A stretch of DNA of 35,677 nucleotides from Alphaproteobacteria bacterium (GCA_022841525.1 JALHRI010000018.1:1-35677); one strand, 5' to 3'. Counted from the stretch's first letter, positions 1 through 8,424 are shown. Made by a program: numbers and translations. The notes: generated by a model not told the origin, from the letters alone.

Positions 1-652
1 CATCAATTTTTGAGATGAGCTTCAAATAGCGGTTGCGAGTACGTAGCTCAACGCCTGCTTCGGTTTCCAGCGATGCGCGGTCGGCGATGTCGGCCTGATG
101 CCAGTTTTCTTCGTGCAAATGTTCCAGCGTCTCGCGCGATTCGGCCAGCAGCTCCTGACGCCAGGTGAGCAATTTCTGACGAAAATACTCCATCTGCAGC
201 GGGTTCATGTAGTCTTCTTTGAGTGAAGGCTTGTAATCTTTTGGCAGTTTTGCAGGCTTATACGGCTTGACTTCTTTTTTAGGTGCAGCAGGTTTCATAA
301 CGGGCTTGATGGGGGTAACTTTTTGAGAAGTGGTTTTCTGAGGAACCGGCTTCTGACGCGAGACGGGCTGTTTTGCAACGGGTTTTTTTGCTAAGGCGAT
401 TTTTTTCGGTGCCAGTTTTTTTGGCGCTGCTTTTTTTGCAACAACGACCTTTTTAGCCACCGGTTTTTTAGCCGCCAGTTTTTTTGGCGCTGCTTTTTTC
501 GCCGCCGGTTTTTTCGGTGCGGGTTTTTTAGCCACCGGTTTCTTGACCACGGTTTTCTTCACCGGCTTGGCTTTTGCTACGGGTTTTTTAACCGCTTTTT
601 TTGCGGGCTTTGCGGCAGTTTTTTTCACGGGTTTTTTTGCAGCTTTGGCCAT
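1..652 (-). CDS. dksA: DksA-family RNA polymerase-binding factor with long basic N-terminal tail (partial)
   Basis: Read leftwards from ATG at 652, with GGAG about seven bases upstream; the 3' end, including the expected zinc finger, lies beyond the window edge. About 217 residues are visible. Residues 1 to about 147 are a low-complexity tail of Lys, Ala, Pro and Val built from KKP/AKK units, resembling a histone H1 tail. From Y148 the sequence follows DksA: YMNPLQMEYFRQKLL, then the coiled-coil tip with D188 and D191 in DIADRA, matching the paired Asp residues of E. coli DksA that act in the RNA polymerase secondary channel. E. coli DksA has only about 30 residues before the YMN motif, so the tail is some 115 residues longer. 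DksA family proteins modulate transcription initiation, usually with ppGpp. It lies downstream of the fliX-HTH pair and also has its own promoter-like sequence. Family assignment is firm; the tail's role is unknown. Confidence 0.93.
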   Translation of the reverse strand, partial: MAKAAKKPVKKTAAKPAKKAVKKPVAKAKPVKKTVVKKPVAKKPAPKKPAAKKAAPKKLAAKKPVAKKVVVAKKAAPKKLAPKKIALAKKPVAKQPVSRQKPVPQKTTSQKVTPIKPVMKPAAPKKEVKPYKPAKLPKDYKPSLKEDYMNPLQMEYFRQKLLTWRQELLAESRETLEHLHEENWHQADIADRASLETEAGVELRTRNRYLKLISKID

Positions 653-686
653 GGCAATGCTCCGTTATGGCGTGAATAATCCCGCC

Positions 687-714
687 ATTATAAATGAGCG
701 ATTCCCCTCCACAA
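687..714 (-). promoter_or_regulatory. Putative sigma-70 promoter of dksA
   Basis: On the minus strand TTGTGG (714-709) is followed after 16 bases by a perfect TATAAT (692-687). Transcription would start near 680, giving a leader of about 28 bases to the dksA ATG at 652. Inferred from the sequence only. Confidence 0.55.
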
Positions 715-742
715 GTAGCAACTAAACTTGTGCATAACTAGA

Positions 743-1105
743 TTACGTGCCGCTTGCCGTATTTTCTTGTGCCGGCTCGTCAGGAGTATCCTCGCCCTGC
801 ACCAAGCGCGCATCGTAGCTGGGCATTTCGACCTCATAGACATTACTGCCCTGACTGGTGGTGGTGACCTGTTTGGGAGCACTCAAACTCACCTCGCCGC
901 TGCGATGAAACGCAATGCCTTGTTTGGTGTAGAGCTTCACCAGATCATCATTTTCAGACTTCATAAGCGTGAGCTGACTATGCTCAAATTGCTCGAGACG
1001 TTTTTTAATGATCGCGCTGCGGCTGACGACATCCTGGATATTCCATTTCAACAGACTGCGCGCGCGCTTGGATTGTTTGGCGGTCAGCGGATGCGCCAGG
1101 CTCAT
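743..1105 (-). CDS. Small XRE-like helix-turn-helix protein coupled to fliX
   Basis: This 120-residue protein starts at ATG 1105, which overlaps the fliX stop codon as ATGA, so translation is probably coupled. Residues 7-44 (LTAKQSKRARSLLKWNIQDV and onward to RLEQFE) follow the pattern of alphaproteobacterial XRE/Cro-type domains, which often read LTPxQxRAARALLGWSQxxLA...RFE. The next part, KQGIAFHRSGEVSLS at about 62-76, resembles the 'GVEFI...GGVRL' ending common in those small regulators. The tail from about residue 80 is Ser/Thr/Glu-rich and unstructured-looking. The usual Gly-Trp-Ser-Gln core is degenerate (LLKWNIQ), so DNA binding is uncertain. I do not recognise a named gene. Position between fliX and dksA suggests a role in flagellar or growth-phase gene control; that is inference. 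Confidence 0.7.
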   Translation of the reverse strand: MSLAHPLTAKQSKRARSLLKWNIQDVVSRSAIIKKRLEQFEHSQLTLMKSENDDLVKLYTKQGIAFHRSGEVSLSAPKQVTTTSQGSNVYEVEMPSYDARLVQGEDTPDEPAQENTASGT

Positions 1106-1545
1106 AAACGAATACCAGACATTTCCAGCTTCGCCAGTTCCACGGCGGCGCGCAGCTCAATATCATCCAGCACTTCGTTTAAGCGAGGATCTGCGGTCAG
1201 CATGCGTTCCTGCTGTACCATGGTCTCAAGCTGCTTTAAGCTTTCGCGCGGCATGCGGCCGGTGAGCAGGCCGTCGCGCAGCGCTTCAAGGGCGTCAAGT
1301 GTAAGCCGCCCACGCTTGAGCGTCTGGCGGCGGCGCAGTTCTTCTTCGGTCACTTCCTGAGCACCAATCAGCGTACCCACAGCGCTCATCGCCGCGAGTG
1401 GAGTCGCAGCATCCACGTCCTGCGGCGCGTCAACCCCTGCAAGTACGGAGGCGAAGGAACTACCCTGTACGGCAGAGGCTTTTTTGACTTGCGCCGCACG
1501 CGCAGCAGGTGTCGCCGGTTTACTATATCCTATTTTATCGACCAT
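1102..1545 (-). CDS. fliX: FliX, flagellar assembly regulator
   Basis: This 147-residue protein matches alphaproteobacterial FliX. It has an N-terminal MVDKIGYSKP segment, a low-complexity Ala-rich stretch (about 10-60), then a helical C-terminal half. That half contains EELRRRQTLKRGRLTLDALE and continues LRDGLLTGRMP, and it ends with a helix of the form EVLDDIELRAAVELAKLE. In Caulobacter FliX binds FlbD, the activator of sigma-54 RNA polymerase, and couples early basal-body assembly to late flagellar transcription. The ATG at 1545 is preferred over an in-frame TTG at 1587 because family members begin at MVxKI. It is divergent from flgI, as in several alphaproteobacteria, and its stop overlaps the start of the HTH gene by four bases. 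The many sigma-54 sites in this cluster fit this role. Confidence 0.88.
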   Translation of the reverse strand: MVDKIGYSKPATPAARAAQVKKASAVQGSSFASVLAGVDAPQDVDAATPLAAMSAVGTLIGAQEVTEEELRRRQTLKRGRLTLDALEALRDGLLTGRMPRESLKQLETMVQQERMLTADPRLNEVLDDIELRAAVELAKLEMSGIRL

Positions 1546-1722
1546 GCCGTCACTATAACGTGCCAGATTCAGGCATGCAATTTGCAAACAGGATCATGTG
1601 AGTGAAACACCCTCAGTAGCGGCTTGCGGCAAAAAATGCCTAGCGCGATTTTACAGGGATTTTGTGACCATGCGCGCCCGCGCAAAATATATTAATCTGT
1701 TGATTATCAGCCTGTTACTCGT

Positions 1723-1738
1723 TGGCACGGCTTTCGCA
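1723..1738 (+). promoter_or_regulatory. Sigma-54 (-24/-12) promoter of flgI
   Basis: TGGCACGGCTTTCGCA has GG at 1724-1725 and GC at 1736-1737 with exactly ten bases between them, against the consensus TGGCACG-N4-TTGCA. It lies 49 bases before the flgI start in the fliX-flgI divergent space (1546-1786), which otherwise holds no visible gene. Confidence 0.8.
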
Positions 1739-1786
1739 TAGTTAGGCGCGATGGGCGCATGAAAGATGCCCTAACAGGAGCGAACG

Positions 1787-3004
1787 ATGCGAGTGTATCA
1801 AGTGACGAATTACCAACCTGCGAGTGCGTACAGCATGAGCAGATTATCTCAGTGGCTGATGCGGCCCGTCCATCACATGATTGGTTACGGCGCCGCCTTG
1901 CTCGCGATGGCGATGCTGGTACTCAGCGCGATGCCAGCGCATGCCACGCGCATCAAGGATGTGGTGGCGTTTGAAGGCATTCGTGAAAACATGCTGCTGG
2001 GTTATGGTCTGGTGGTGGGGCTGAATGGCTCAGGCGATAGGTTGCAAAATAACGCGTTTACGCAGCAAAGTTTGATCGCGTTTTTAGAGCGCCAGGGCGT
2101 CAATATTCGTGGTCTGAATTTGCAGTCACGTAACGTAGCAGCGGTGACGGTGACGGCGAAACTTCCGCCCTTTGCCCGTGCCGGATCGATGATGGATATT
2201 AATATCAGCGCGCTTGGGGATGCGCGCAGTTTGCTGGGCGGTACGCTGCTTGCCACCTCGCTGATGGGTGCGGATGGCAACGTGTACGGCGTCGCGCAAG
2301 GGCCGGTGACGATTGGCGGATTTGAAGCATCGGGGCAGTCGGCTAATTCTTCGGGATCCACCATTACCAAAGGTGTACCCACCAACGGCTTTATCGCTAA
2401 CGGCGCGATAGTCGAGCGCGAGATTAATTTTAACTTAAACGCCATGCGCAATGTGCGCCTGAGTTTGCGCAATCCGGATATGACGACGGCACACAGCATC
2501 GCGCAGGCGATCAATCAACAGGTGGGGCCGGGTATTTCCAAGGTCGAAGACCCGGGCACGGTTTCCGTGGCGGTGCCGGACGCGTACATCGGCGATGTCG
2601 CAGGACTGCTGGCGGATATTGAAACGCTCAATGTCAAAACCGATCAGGCCGCGCGCATTGTGGTGGATGAGGCAACCGGAACCATTGTGATGGGCGAGAA
2701 TGTACGCATTTCAACGGTGGCCATCGCGCAGGGAAATTTAGTGGTGAAGGTGGAAGAAACACCGCAAGTGTCGCAGCCCAATCCGTTTGCACCTGAGGGT
2801 GCTGAAACTGTCGTCGTGCCGCGCACCGATGTCACGGTCGATGAAGAAAACGGCAATAAAATGGCCGTGCTGGAAGAGGGCGCCACGCTGCGTGATCTGG
2901 TGGGCGGACTCAATGCCCTGGGCGTCGGCCCGCGCGATTTAATCACCATTTTGCAAACCATCAAAGCCGCAGGGGCGCTGCAGGCGGATATCGAAACACG
3001 CTAG
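1787..3004 (+). CDS. flgI: FlgI, flagellar P-ring protein
   Basis: FlgI forms the periplasmic P ring around the rod. After export the mature protein starts near TRIKDVVAFEGIRENMLLGY, followed by GLVVGLNGSGD, all diagnostic of the family, and the C-terminus LVGGLNALGVGPRDLITILQ is equally typical. The start at 1787 is supported by AGGAG six bases upstream. This gives 405 residues with a leader of about 53, longer than the family's usual 20-30. The hydrophobic core is at about 33-48 and the likely signal peptidase site is AHA|TR (after residue 53). An internal ATG at residue 31 would give a standard-length signal but would lose the basic N region. The gene is preceded by a sigma-54 promoter and followed by an inverted repeat before flgJ. 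flgA and flgH are not in the window. Confidence 0.96.
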   Translation: MRVYQVTNYQPASAYSMSRLSQWLMRPVHHMIGYGAALLAMAMLVLSAMPAHATRIKDVVAFEGIRENMLLGYGLVVGLNGSGDRLQNNAFTQQSLIAFLERQGVNIRGLNLQSRNVAAVTVTAKLPPFARAGSMMDINISALGDARSLLGGTLLATSLMGADGNVYGVAQGPVTIGGFEASGQSANSSGSTITKGVPTNGFIANGAIVEREINFNLNAMRNVRLSLRNPDMTTAHSIAQAINQQVGPGISKVEDPGTVSVAVPDAYIGDVAGLLADIETLNVKTDQAARIVVDEATGTIVMGENVRISTVAIAQGNLVVKVEETPQVSQPNPFAPEGAETVVVPRTDVTVDEENGNKMAVLEEGATLRDLVGGLNALGVGPRDLITILQTIKAAGALQADIETR

Positions 3005-3036
3005 AGGATGTTCAAACGCGCGAATCTGAACATCCT
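3005..3036 (+). terminator. Inverted repeat after flgI, possible weak terminator
   Basis: AGGATGTTCA (3005-3014) and TGAACATCCT (3027-3036) form a perfect ten-base-pair stem with a 12-base loop, starting at the flgI stop codon. Only three Ts follow, so it may be a partial terminator or an mRNA 3'-end stabiliser separating flgI from the flgJ promoter. Confidence 0.5.
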
Positions 3037-3061
3037 TTGAAACGAACGCGCTAAAGCCAAC

Positions 3062-3077
3062 TGGCACGAAGGTTGCA
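3062..3077 (+). promoter_or_regulatory. Sigma-54 promoter of the flgJ-flgN-flgK-flgL unit
   Basis: TGGCACGAAGGTTGCA matches the -24/-12 consensus at every fixed position (GG 3063-3064, GC 3075-3076, ten bases apart). It lies 54 bases before flgJ, which has a strong GGAGG ribosome binding site at 3117-3121. Confidence 0.88.
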
Positions 3078-3130
3078 TTAACAAATGAAAGACGCGCTCA
3101 GCGCGCGTTTCTTTTGGAGGAATACCGAAC

Positions 3131-3490
3131 ATGGCATCTGCACTACAGGGGCTTGATACAACGACGATGCAGGGGGTCGCGGCAAGCACTGCCCGCGCAG
3201 AGAAGCTCGCCCGCGCGCAGCATGCAGGCGCCATGAATATGGCAAAAATCGATAAGACCGCGCAGGAATTTGAAGCGCAGTTCATCGCCCAGATGCTGGA
3301 GAACATGTTCTCCACCGTCGAGACAAACCCTGTGCTTGGCGGCGGTGAGGGCGAAGAAATGTACCGCTCGCTGATGGTCGATGAATACGGAAAATTACTC
3401 GCGCGATCCGGCGGCATTGGCGTGGCAGATCACGTGAAGCGAGAAATGCTGCGGCTTCAGGAAGCAACACACATCGGAAAAGGAGCGTAA
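3131..3490 (+). CDS. flgJ: FlgJ-type rod-binding protein (rod domain only)
   Basis: This 119-residue protein corresponds to the N-terminal rod-binding domain of FlgJ, called CheL in some alphaproteobacteria. The core KIDKTAQEFEAQFIAQMLEN and the following GGGEGEEMYRSLMVDEYGK segment with A-R-S-G-G-I-G-V are characteristic. The muramidase domain of enterobacterial FlgJ is absent, as is normal in this class, so a separate lytic enzyme must open the wall for the rod. The protein is expected to act as scaffold or cap for rod assembly in the periplasm. It is preceded by a consensus sigma-54 promoter and GGAGG, and its stop is one base from the flgN start, indicating one transcript. Confidence 0.92.
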   Translation: MASALQGLDTTTMQGVAASTARAEKLARAQHAGAMNMAKIDKTAQEFEAQFIAQMLENMFSTVETNPVLGGGEGEEMYRSLMVDEYGKLLARSGGIGVADHVKREMLRLQEATHIGKGA

Positions 3491-3491
3491 T

Positions 3492-3980
3492 ATGACGCAG
3501 AGCACTCCCCAGATTATTGAAGCCTTGCCCGAACTACCGCCGATTGAAATAGGCGACAGCGTGCAAGTCGAAGAAATTGTCGCCGTCACGCGACGTTTAA
3601 CCGAGCTTTTAGCGGAAGAATCGATGCATCTGCGTGCGATGCGGATTAAGCCGGTCGCCACACTTAAGGAAGAAAAAAATCGGTTGATTGGCTGGCTGGA
3701 AGCGCAGCAAAAAATCATCGCGATTAATCCTTCCATGCGCGATAGCATGAGCGAAGAAGAGCGCGAAGTCATCGCATCGATTGGGGCGGAATTTGCGCAG
3801 GCGGTGGAAGAAAATTACCATCAGGCGAGCATTGCCCGCGCAGTGAATCAGCGCGTGGTACAGGCGATGATGGAAGCGGTGCGCGATCAGCATGCATTGC
3901 CGCTGTACAGTGCTTCGGGTGCGCAGGCGCGGCCGACATCAGGCAGCAGCTATCAACTCAACTTAAATCAGCAGGCGTAA
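3492..3980 (+). CDS. flgN: FlgN-like export chaperone for FlgK and FlgL
   Basis: A 162-residue, almost wholly helical acidic protein with a long predicted coiled coil at about 25-130 (VEEIVAVTRRLTELLAEESM and onward). It lies immediately before flgK and flgL, which are the usual clients of FlgN, the cytosolic chaperone that keeps hook-filament junction proteins unfolded and delivers them to the export gate. Motifs such as LxxLLxxExxxLRxxR and LKEEKNRLIGWLE are compatible with the FlgN family. The sequence identity signal is weak, as always for FlgN, so much of the call rests on size, helicity and position. GGAG lies before the start, and the stop is three bases before flgK. Confidence 0.75.
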   Translation: MTQSTPQIIEALPELPPIEIGDSVQVEEIVAVTRRLTELLAEESMHLRAMRIKPVATLKEEKNRLIGWLEAQQKIIAINPSMRDSMSEEEREVIASIGAEFAQAVEENYHQASIARAVNQRVVQAMMEAVRDQHALPLYSASGAQARPTSGSSYQLNLNQQA

Positions 3981-3983
3981 TCT

Positions 3984-6728
3984 ATGGCGCTTGAAATGGC
4001 ATTGGGTAGTGCGCTTTCCGGGCTTCGCACCAGCCAGCGAGCGATGGGGACCCTTTCGCATAATATCGCCAACGTGAATACGGAAAATTATTCGCGGCAG
4101 AAAGTGAATCAGTCGGCGGTCTATGTTGAAGGCGTTGGCAATGGCGTGCGTATTGATAACGTCACCCGTGCGATTGATTCGTTCCTGCGCCGCTCGATTT
4201 TAACGCAAACCTCTTCCTCTTCTTCTGCAGAGGTCGTGAATAATTATCACGAGCGGCTGCAGGTGGTGCTCGGAGAACCAGGTGCTGACAATACGCTGGA
4301 TGAGGGGATTACCAGCTTTTTTAATACCGTCAGGCGGATGGCGGAAACTCCGGAACGCGCGTCGTTTCGAAGCGCCACCGTAAATGCGGGGGTGGATTTA
4401 GCGCGGCAGATTTCTGATTTAGCCTTTCGTCTGGAGGATCTTCGTTTTCAGGCCGACCGCGATTTGAGTGAAGCGGTTAGTACGCTCAATAATACCATGC
4501 GCCGGCTTGATCAGGTCAATGCAGCGCTTTCGAGTGCGGCGGTGCTGGGTGCTTCGCAGGCGGGGCTGGAAGATGAGCGCGACGCGCTGCTGCGCACCAT
4601 GTCGCAGAAGCTCGATATTAGCACATTCTTTGACCGCAACGGTGCAGTGAGCGTGTTTACCGGCGAAGGTGTCAGCTTGGTGGAAAATGGCATTCGCCGC
4701 GAGATACGCTATAATCCTGTGCCCTCGGTAGATGCATTTGCCGAAAATGGTCTCATCAATGCCGTGCAGCTGGTGACGATTACCAGCACTGGCCAGCCAT
4801 CCGCCAATGATCGGCCGATTGATTTAATCAGCGCAGGCAGACGCGGAGAAATTACCGCACGTATTACCGGCGGTGAGATTCGCGGCTTACAGCAACTGCG
4901 TGATGAAGTGATTCCGGAGTTTCTAAGCCAGCTCGATACGCTGGCGGCAGGCATTCGCGATCAGCTCAACGAGGTACATAATAAAGGTACGGCATTCCCG
5001 CCACCTACCAAACTCACCGGCACGCGCTCAGTCGCGGCGGGTGAAGAATCTAACTGGTCGGGCAATGTGCGCATTGCAGCGCTCAGACCCGATGGGCAGC
5101 CAGTCAATGCGCCCTTTAGTGATGAAGCGTTTACCGGATGGCGCCCGCTGAATCTGGATCTGGAGCGGCTGGATTCCGGCTTTGGTCGTGGCCGGCCAAC
5201 CGTGCAGGGCATTATTGATGAAATCAATAATCACTTCCGCACCCCATCGGCGAAGGCAAAAGTTGGTATTTTGAACAATGTCCAAATCGCCTCGGCGGTG
5301 CCGCGCTTGCCGATGAGCCCGACGCCGATTTTCAGTTTTGATCTCGATATTGAAAATATCACGGACATTGATGGTTCCGTGTTTGTTACAGGCACCCGCG
5401 TCTTTGATGATACCGCGACCAATATCACCAACATTACACAAGATGTGCCCAGCATTGCGGCATCACCGCTGGGCACCTACACGACCACTGCCGGATCACG
5501 CGATGTGATTGTGACGCTTGCGTCACTGCCGACGAATATTTCGCTGGGAGGAACCGTCTTTTTGAACGAGCCGCCAGCAGGATTGTATAACGGCATTCCG
5601 CATACCGAGCTTGGGGGGTATTTTACAGTTTCAGCCATCAGCGGTAACCAGATTACGATTACGGTACCCACGACTCCGGCACTGGCAGGCCCGCCGCTTA
5701 ACCAGGCGGGAATTGTTGCCCGTCCGCCCTACACAACTTCGGTGGCAGGCGAGAAAGCGCGCACCGGACTTTCCGGTTTGATCACCGCAGATTTGACAGC
5801 AAACGCCACCAGCGATTATTACGATATTGAAGTAGATATTGGTGTGCGCGATGAACTTGGCGTGCTCACCACCAGCACCATTCGTTACCGTGTCAGCAAC
5901 AACACCTTTAACATGCTCAATGATCGTTTTGACGCGACGAACGTCTCTGGCGGTGGCGCACGCATTTTGCCCAGCACGACACAAGATGCGATGCGCGCGA
6001 TATTGGTCGATGAAAACGGTAATGAGCTACCGAAATTTGGCGGCGTCTATCCCCCGGAAACCAAGGGCTTTCTGCAAATTGTAGGCACCAATGCCAGTTA
6101 CCGCGTAGCGATTGATGAGCTGAATTCCTCGCAGCTGGGCAGGCTTGAAACGCCACCAATATTACCAGGGACAAGACGTGGCTTCTCGCATTACTTTGAG
6201 ATGAATAATTTATTCGAAAGCCTCGAGCCGACCGCAACTGGCGATACGCTTTTAAGCTCGGCGTTTTATTTGAAGCTTGAGGAACGTGTTATCAATGATC
6301 CGAATCTGGTGGCGAACGCAGCGCTCGAGCTTCAGCGTCAGCCGGTGAGCCCTGGTCAACCGCCGCAATATACCTACGTGGCGTATGCCGGCAGTAATAC
6401 GAATGCGCAGCGCCTCTCAGAAGCGGGGCTTACGACGATGGACTTTCCGGCTGCAGGAAGGCTTCCTGGTACTAGTCTGACGATTGGTGCCTATGCCTCC
6501 GAGTTTTTAGGCTTTGTGGCCGGACAATCCGCAAAAGCGCAGACGGATGCGAAGAGTGCGAGTGTGCTGCTCAGCGGGTTTCAAGAGCGCGCCGAAGCCA
6601 TCAGCAATGTGAATCTGGATGAAGAGCTGGCGCTGACCATTATTTACCAAAACGCCTATTCGGCGTCGGCGCGCATGATTGGTGTGGTCGATGAATTATT
6701 CACCGATCTTCTACAAACGTTCAACTGA
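3984..6728 (+). CDS. flgK: FlgK, hook-associated protein 1 (enlarged)
   Basis: The N-terminus, with SALSGLRTSQRAMGTLSHNI then ANVNTENYSRQKV, and the C-terminus, with VNLDEELALTIIYQNAYSAS then ARMIGVVDELFTDLLQ, are the paired D0/D1 coiled-coil segments of FlgK, which joins hook to filament. At 914 residues it is far longer than the usual 450-650. The extra sequence lies in the exposed centre, about residues 335-780. Within it, residues 505-578 hold a small beta-rich module (DVIVTLASLPTNISLGGTVF, then GGYFTVSAISGNQITI) that resembles two modules in FlgE of this same cluster. The gene starts three bases after flgN and is followed after 11 bases by flgL, so it belongs to the flgJ operon. No clear ribosome binding site is seen, suggesting translational coupling. 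Confidence 0.96.
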   Translation: MALEMALGSALSGLRTSQRAMGTLSHNIANVNTENYSRQKVNQSAVYVEGVGNGVRIDNVTRAIDSFLRRSILTQTSSSSSAEVVNNYHERLQVVLGEPGADNTLDEGITSFFNTVRRMAETPERASFRSATVNAGVDLARQISDLAFRLEDLRFQADRDLSEAVSTLNNTMRRLDQVNAALSSAAVLGASQAGLEDERDALLRTMSQKLDISTFFDRNGAVSVFTGEGVSLVENGIRREIRYNPVPSVDAFAENGLINAVQLVTITSTGQPSANDRPIDLISAGRRGEITARITGGEIRGLQQLRDEVIPEFLSQLDTLAAGIRDQLNEVHNKGTAFPPPTKLTGTRSVAAGEESNWSGNVRIAALRPDGQPVNAPFSDEAFTGWRPLNLDLERLDSGFGRGRPTVQGIIDEINNHFRTPSAKAKVGILNNVQIASAVPRLPMSPTPIFSFDLDIENITDIDGSVFVTGTRVFDDTATNITNITQDVPSIAASPLGTYTTTAGSRDVIVTLASLPTNISLGGTVFLNEPPAGLYNGIPHTELGGYFTVSAISGNQITITVPTTPALAGPPLNQAGIVARPPYTTSVAGEKARTGLSGLITADLTANATSDYYDIEVDIGVRDELGVLTTSTIRYRVSNNTFNMLNDRFDATNVSGGGARILPSTTQDAMRAILVDENGNELPKFGGVYPPETKGFLQIVGTNASYRVAIDELNSSQLGRLETPPILPGTRRGFSHYFEMNNLFESLEPTATGDTLLSSAFYLKLEERVINDPNLVANAALELQRQPVSPGQPPQYTYVAYAGSNTNAQRLSEAGLTTMDFPAAGRLPGTSLTIGAYASEFLGFVAGQSAKAQTDAKSASVLLSGFQERAEAISNVNLDEELALTIIYQNAYSASARMIGVVDELFTDLLQTFN

Positions 6729-6739
6729 TAGGTCCTAGT

Positions 6740-7654
6740 ATGTCGGTCAATCGCATTGGTAATTTAGGAATCTTCAAAAACACGTTCCGCAATATTTCTG
6801 GGGTGCAGAGTGATCTGGCAACGCTGCAGAAACAGATCTCCAGCGGTATTCGGAGCGATAATTTTCGTGGCTTAACAGGTCAGGTGGAGCAGTTCACGTT
6901 TCTGGAAGCGAAGCAGCGTGAAAGCAAACTTTATCAGGAAAACAATACGATTGCGCTGGCGCGCCTGCGCACTGCAGATCAATCCGTATCGCAGATTGTT
7001 GAAATCGCCGATCAGATTGAAGATCTGATCTTGCTGCGTCGCAATGGCACCACCACCTCTGAGGCGCTTAATTTCAACATTCAGCTGCGCAACTTAGCGC
7101 AAAACGCGGCCACCGAAATGAACGTGAAGTTAGAGGGGCGCTATTTGCTGAGCGGCACCAGTACCGAAAGGCCGCCCATTACCAACCCGTTTGCGCCACA
7201 AGCAGAAGATGGTGTTCCGGATGACGCATTTTACGAAGGTTCTAAAACCAGCGTCGAATTCAAAACCGATGACCGGATTAATTTTGACTTTCCCGTGCGC
7301 GGCGATGATCCGGCATTTCAGAAATTATTTACCGCAGTGAACATGGCGCTTAAAGCCGATGTGGGCGGTGGTGGCAGCGAGGACTTTACGGGCGCCCTTA
7401 ACATGGTTCAGGCAGCGCAGGAAGATTTGAACACGCTGCGCAGTGCGGTGAACTCGCAGATTATCGTGGTGGAGCAAATTACGGTACGCCACAAATCGAC
7501 CGAGCTTTACTTAAAAGGCGTCACCGAGGAGGTGGCCAAAACTGATGTGCTGGGCGCATCCATCGAGCTTGCCAGTAATCAGGCGATTTTGCAGGCAAGC
7601 TTTCAGGCATTTGCGCGCCTGAGCCAGTTACAGTTGGTGGATTTTTTGAGGTAG
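6740..7654 (+). CDS. flgL: FlgL, hook-associated protein 3
   Basis: This 304-residue flagellin-related protein has the N-terminal D0/D1 helix MSVNRIGNLGIFKNTFRNI, with LATLQKQISSGIRSDNF, a central short domain containing LEGRYLLSGTSTERPP, and a C-terminal helix ending ILQASFQAFARLSQLQLVDFLR. FlgL forms the second junction layer between FlgK and the filament. Its length is normal, unlike those of FlgK, FlgE and FliD here. It is the last clear gene of the flgJ-flgN-flgK-flgL unit; a run of seven Ts right after the stop has no stem before it and is not a convincing terminator. Confidence 0.93.
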   Translation: MSVNRIGNLGIFKNTFRNISGVQSDLATLQKQISSGIRSDNFRGLTGQVEQFTFLEAKQRESKLYQENNTIALARLRTADQSVSQIVEIADQIEDLILLRRNGTTTSEALNFNIQLRNLAQNAATEMNVKLEGRYLLSGTSTERPPITNPFAPQAEDGVPDDAFYEGSKTSVEFKTDDRINFDFPVRGDDPAFQKLFTAVNMALKADVGGGGSEDFTGALNMVQAAQEDLNTLRSAVNSQIIVVEQITVRHKSTELYLKGVTEEVAKTDVLGASIELASNQAILQASFQAFARLSQLQLVDFLR

Positions 7655-7754
7655 TTTTTTTGATAGTACGCAGGGCTTGCTTGCATCTGCTGACCACTGT
7701 GATACGCTGGGCGTACGGCTTACGGTGGATAAAAACATACGCCTCGGAGTCGTT

Positions 7755-8273
7755 ATGATTACAGGGGAAATGCGTATGACGGGGACGAATGCAGTCGTGA
7801 TGGGCTCTGCAGGTGCGTTAGCGGATGAAGCTGCTGATGTCGTGCAAACCATTGAGACGCGCTTTGGTGCGGTAAAGGTCTCGCGCAAGCAGCCGATTGT
7901 GTTTACCAGTGGGCTTCTGGGCATGCCCGATAAAACCCAGTTCGCGCTGGTGGCATTTCCGAATAAAAAATTTGAGCGCTTTAGTTTGCTTCAGTCGTTG
8001 GATGATGATGCCTTGTCGTTTATCACCCTGCCGCTGGATGTAGATAATGGCATCATCGCCCGCGCCGATTTAGAGCAGGGCGCGCGTGATCTTGGTATTG
8101 CGGCTGAATCGCTTGCGGTGCTGCTGATTGTGTCGGTGCATCGTGAAACAACAGGTGTACGGCTTTCGGTGAATGCCCGTGCGCCGATTTTAATGCATGC
8201 TCAAAAGAAAACCGCGCATCAATATGTGTTTGCCTCAAGCCAGTACAATATCCGCCACGCAATTGCGTTTTAG
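7755..8273 (+). CDS. fliW: FliW, flagellin-binding assembly factor
   Basis: The segment TRFGAVKVSRKQPIVFTSGL then LGMPDKTQFALVAF and LQSLDDDALSFITLP matches the FliW signature (FPxGLxGFxxxxxF...WLQSLDDPxLAFxV). FliW binds flagellin and, in other bacteria, the translational repressor CsrA, so linking flagellin synthesis to filament assembly. Three in-frame ATGs are possible at 7755, 7770 and 7776. The first has GGAG five bases upstream and gives 172 residues; the third has AGGGGA upstream and would give 165. The homologous part begins well downstream of all three. The gene lies between flgL and a flagellin methylase, two genes before flagellin. No csrA is visible in the window. FliW is uncommon in alphaproteobacteria, which more often use FlbT and FlaF. 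Confidence 0.88.
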   Translation: MITGEMRMTGTNAVVMGSAGALADEAADVVQTIETRFGAVKVSRKQPIVFTSGLLGMPDKTQFALVAFPNKKFERFSLLQSLDDDALSFITLPLDVDNGIIARADLEQGARDLGIAAESLAVLLIVSVHRETTGVRLSVNARAPILMHAQKKTAHQYVFASSQYNIRHAIAF

Positions 8274-8304
8274 TACTCTTCCATGATGTCGAATGTGATT
8301 GTTT

Positions 8305-8392
8305 GTCGTTGCGAGGAGGCGCGTAGCGCCGACGCGGCAATCCATCTCTCCAGACTGGATTGCTTCGAAAACGGAGTTTTCTCGTAATGACG
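8305..8392. repeat. Interspersed palindromic repeat, copy A
   Basis: The ends GTCGTTGCGAGGAG and TTTTCTCGTAATGACG are imperfect inverted repeats. Inside them lie GGCAATCCA and TGGATTGCTTC, again inverted. It belongs to the same family as the copies at 9638, 9755 and 24048, and fills the fliW-fliB gap, ending 32 bases before fliB. Confidence 0.85.
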
Positions 8393-8424
8393 TTGTTATC
8401 GCCCTCAAGCCGCTTTGATCCATC

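Noticed and set aside
728-1360. A 210-codon plus-strand frame
   Set aside because: It is antisense to fliX and the HTH gene, whose family matches and ATGA coupling support the minus strand.
7655-7754. Terminator after flgL from the T run at 7655-7661
   Set aside because: No GC stem precedes the Ts.
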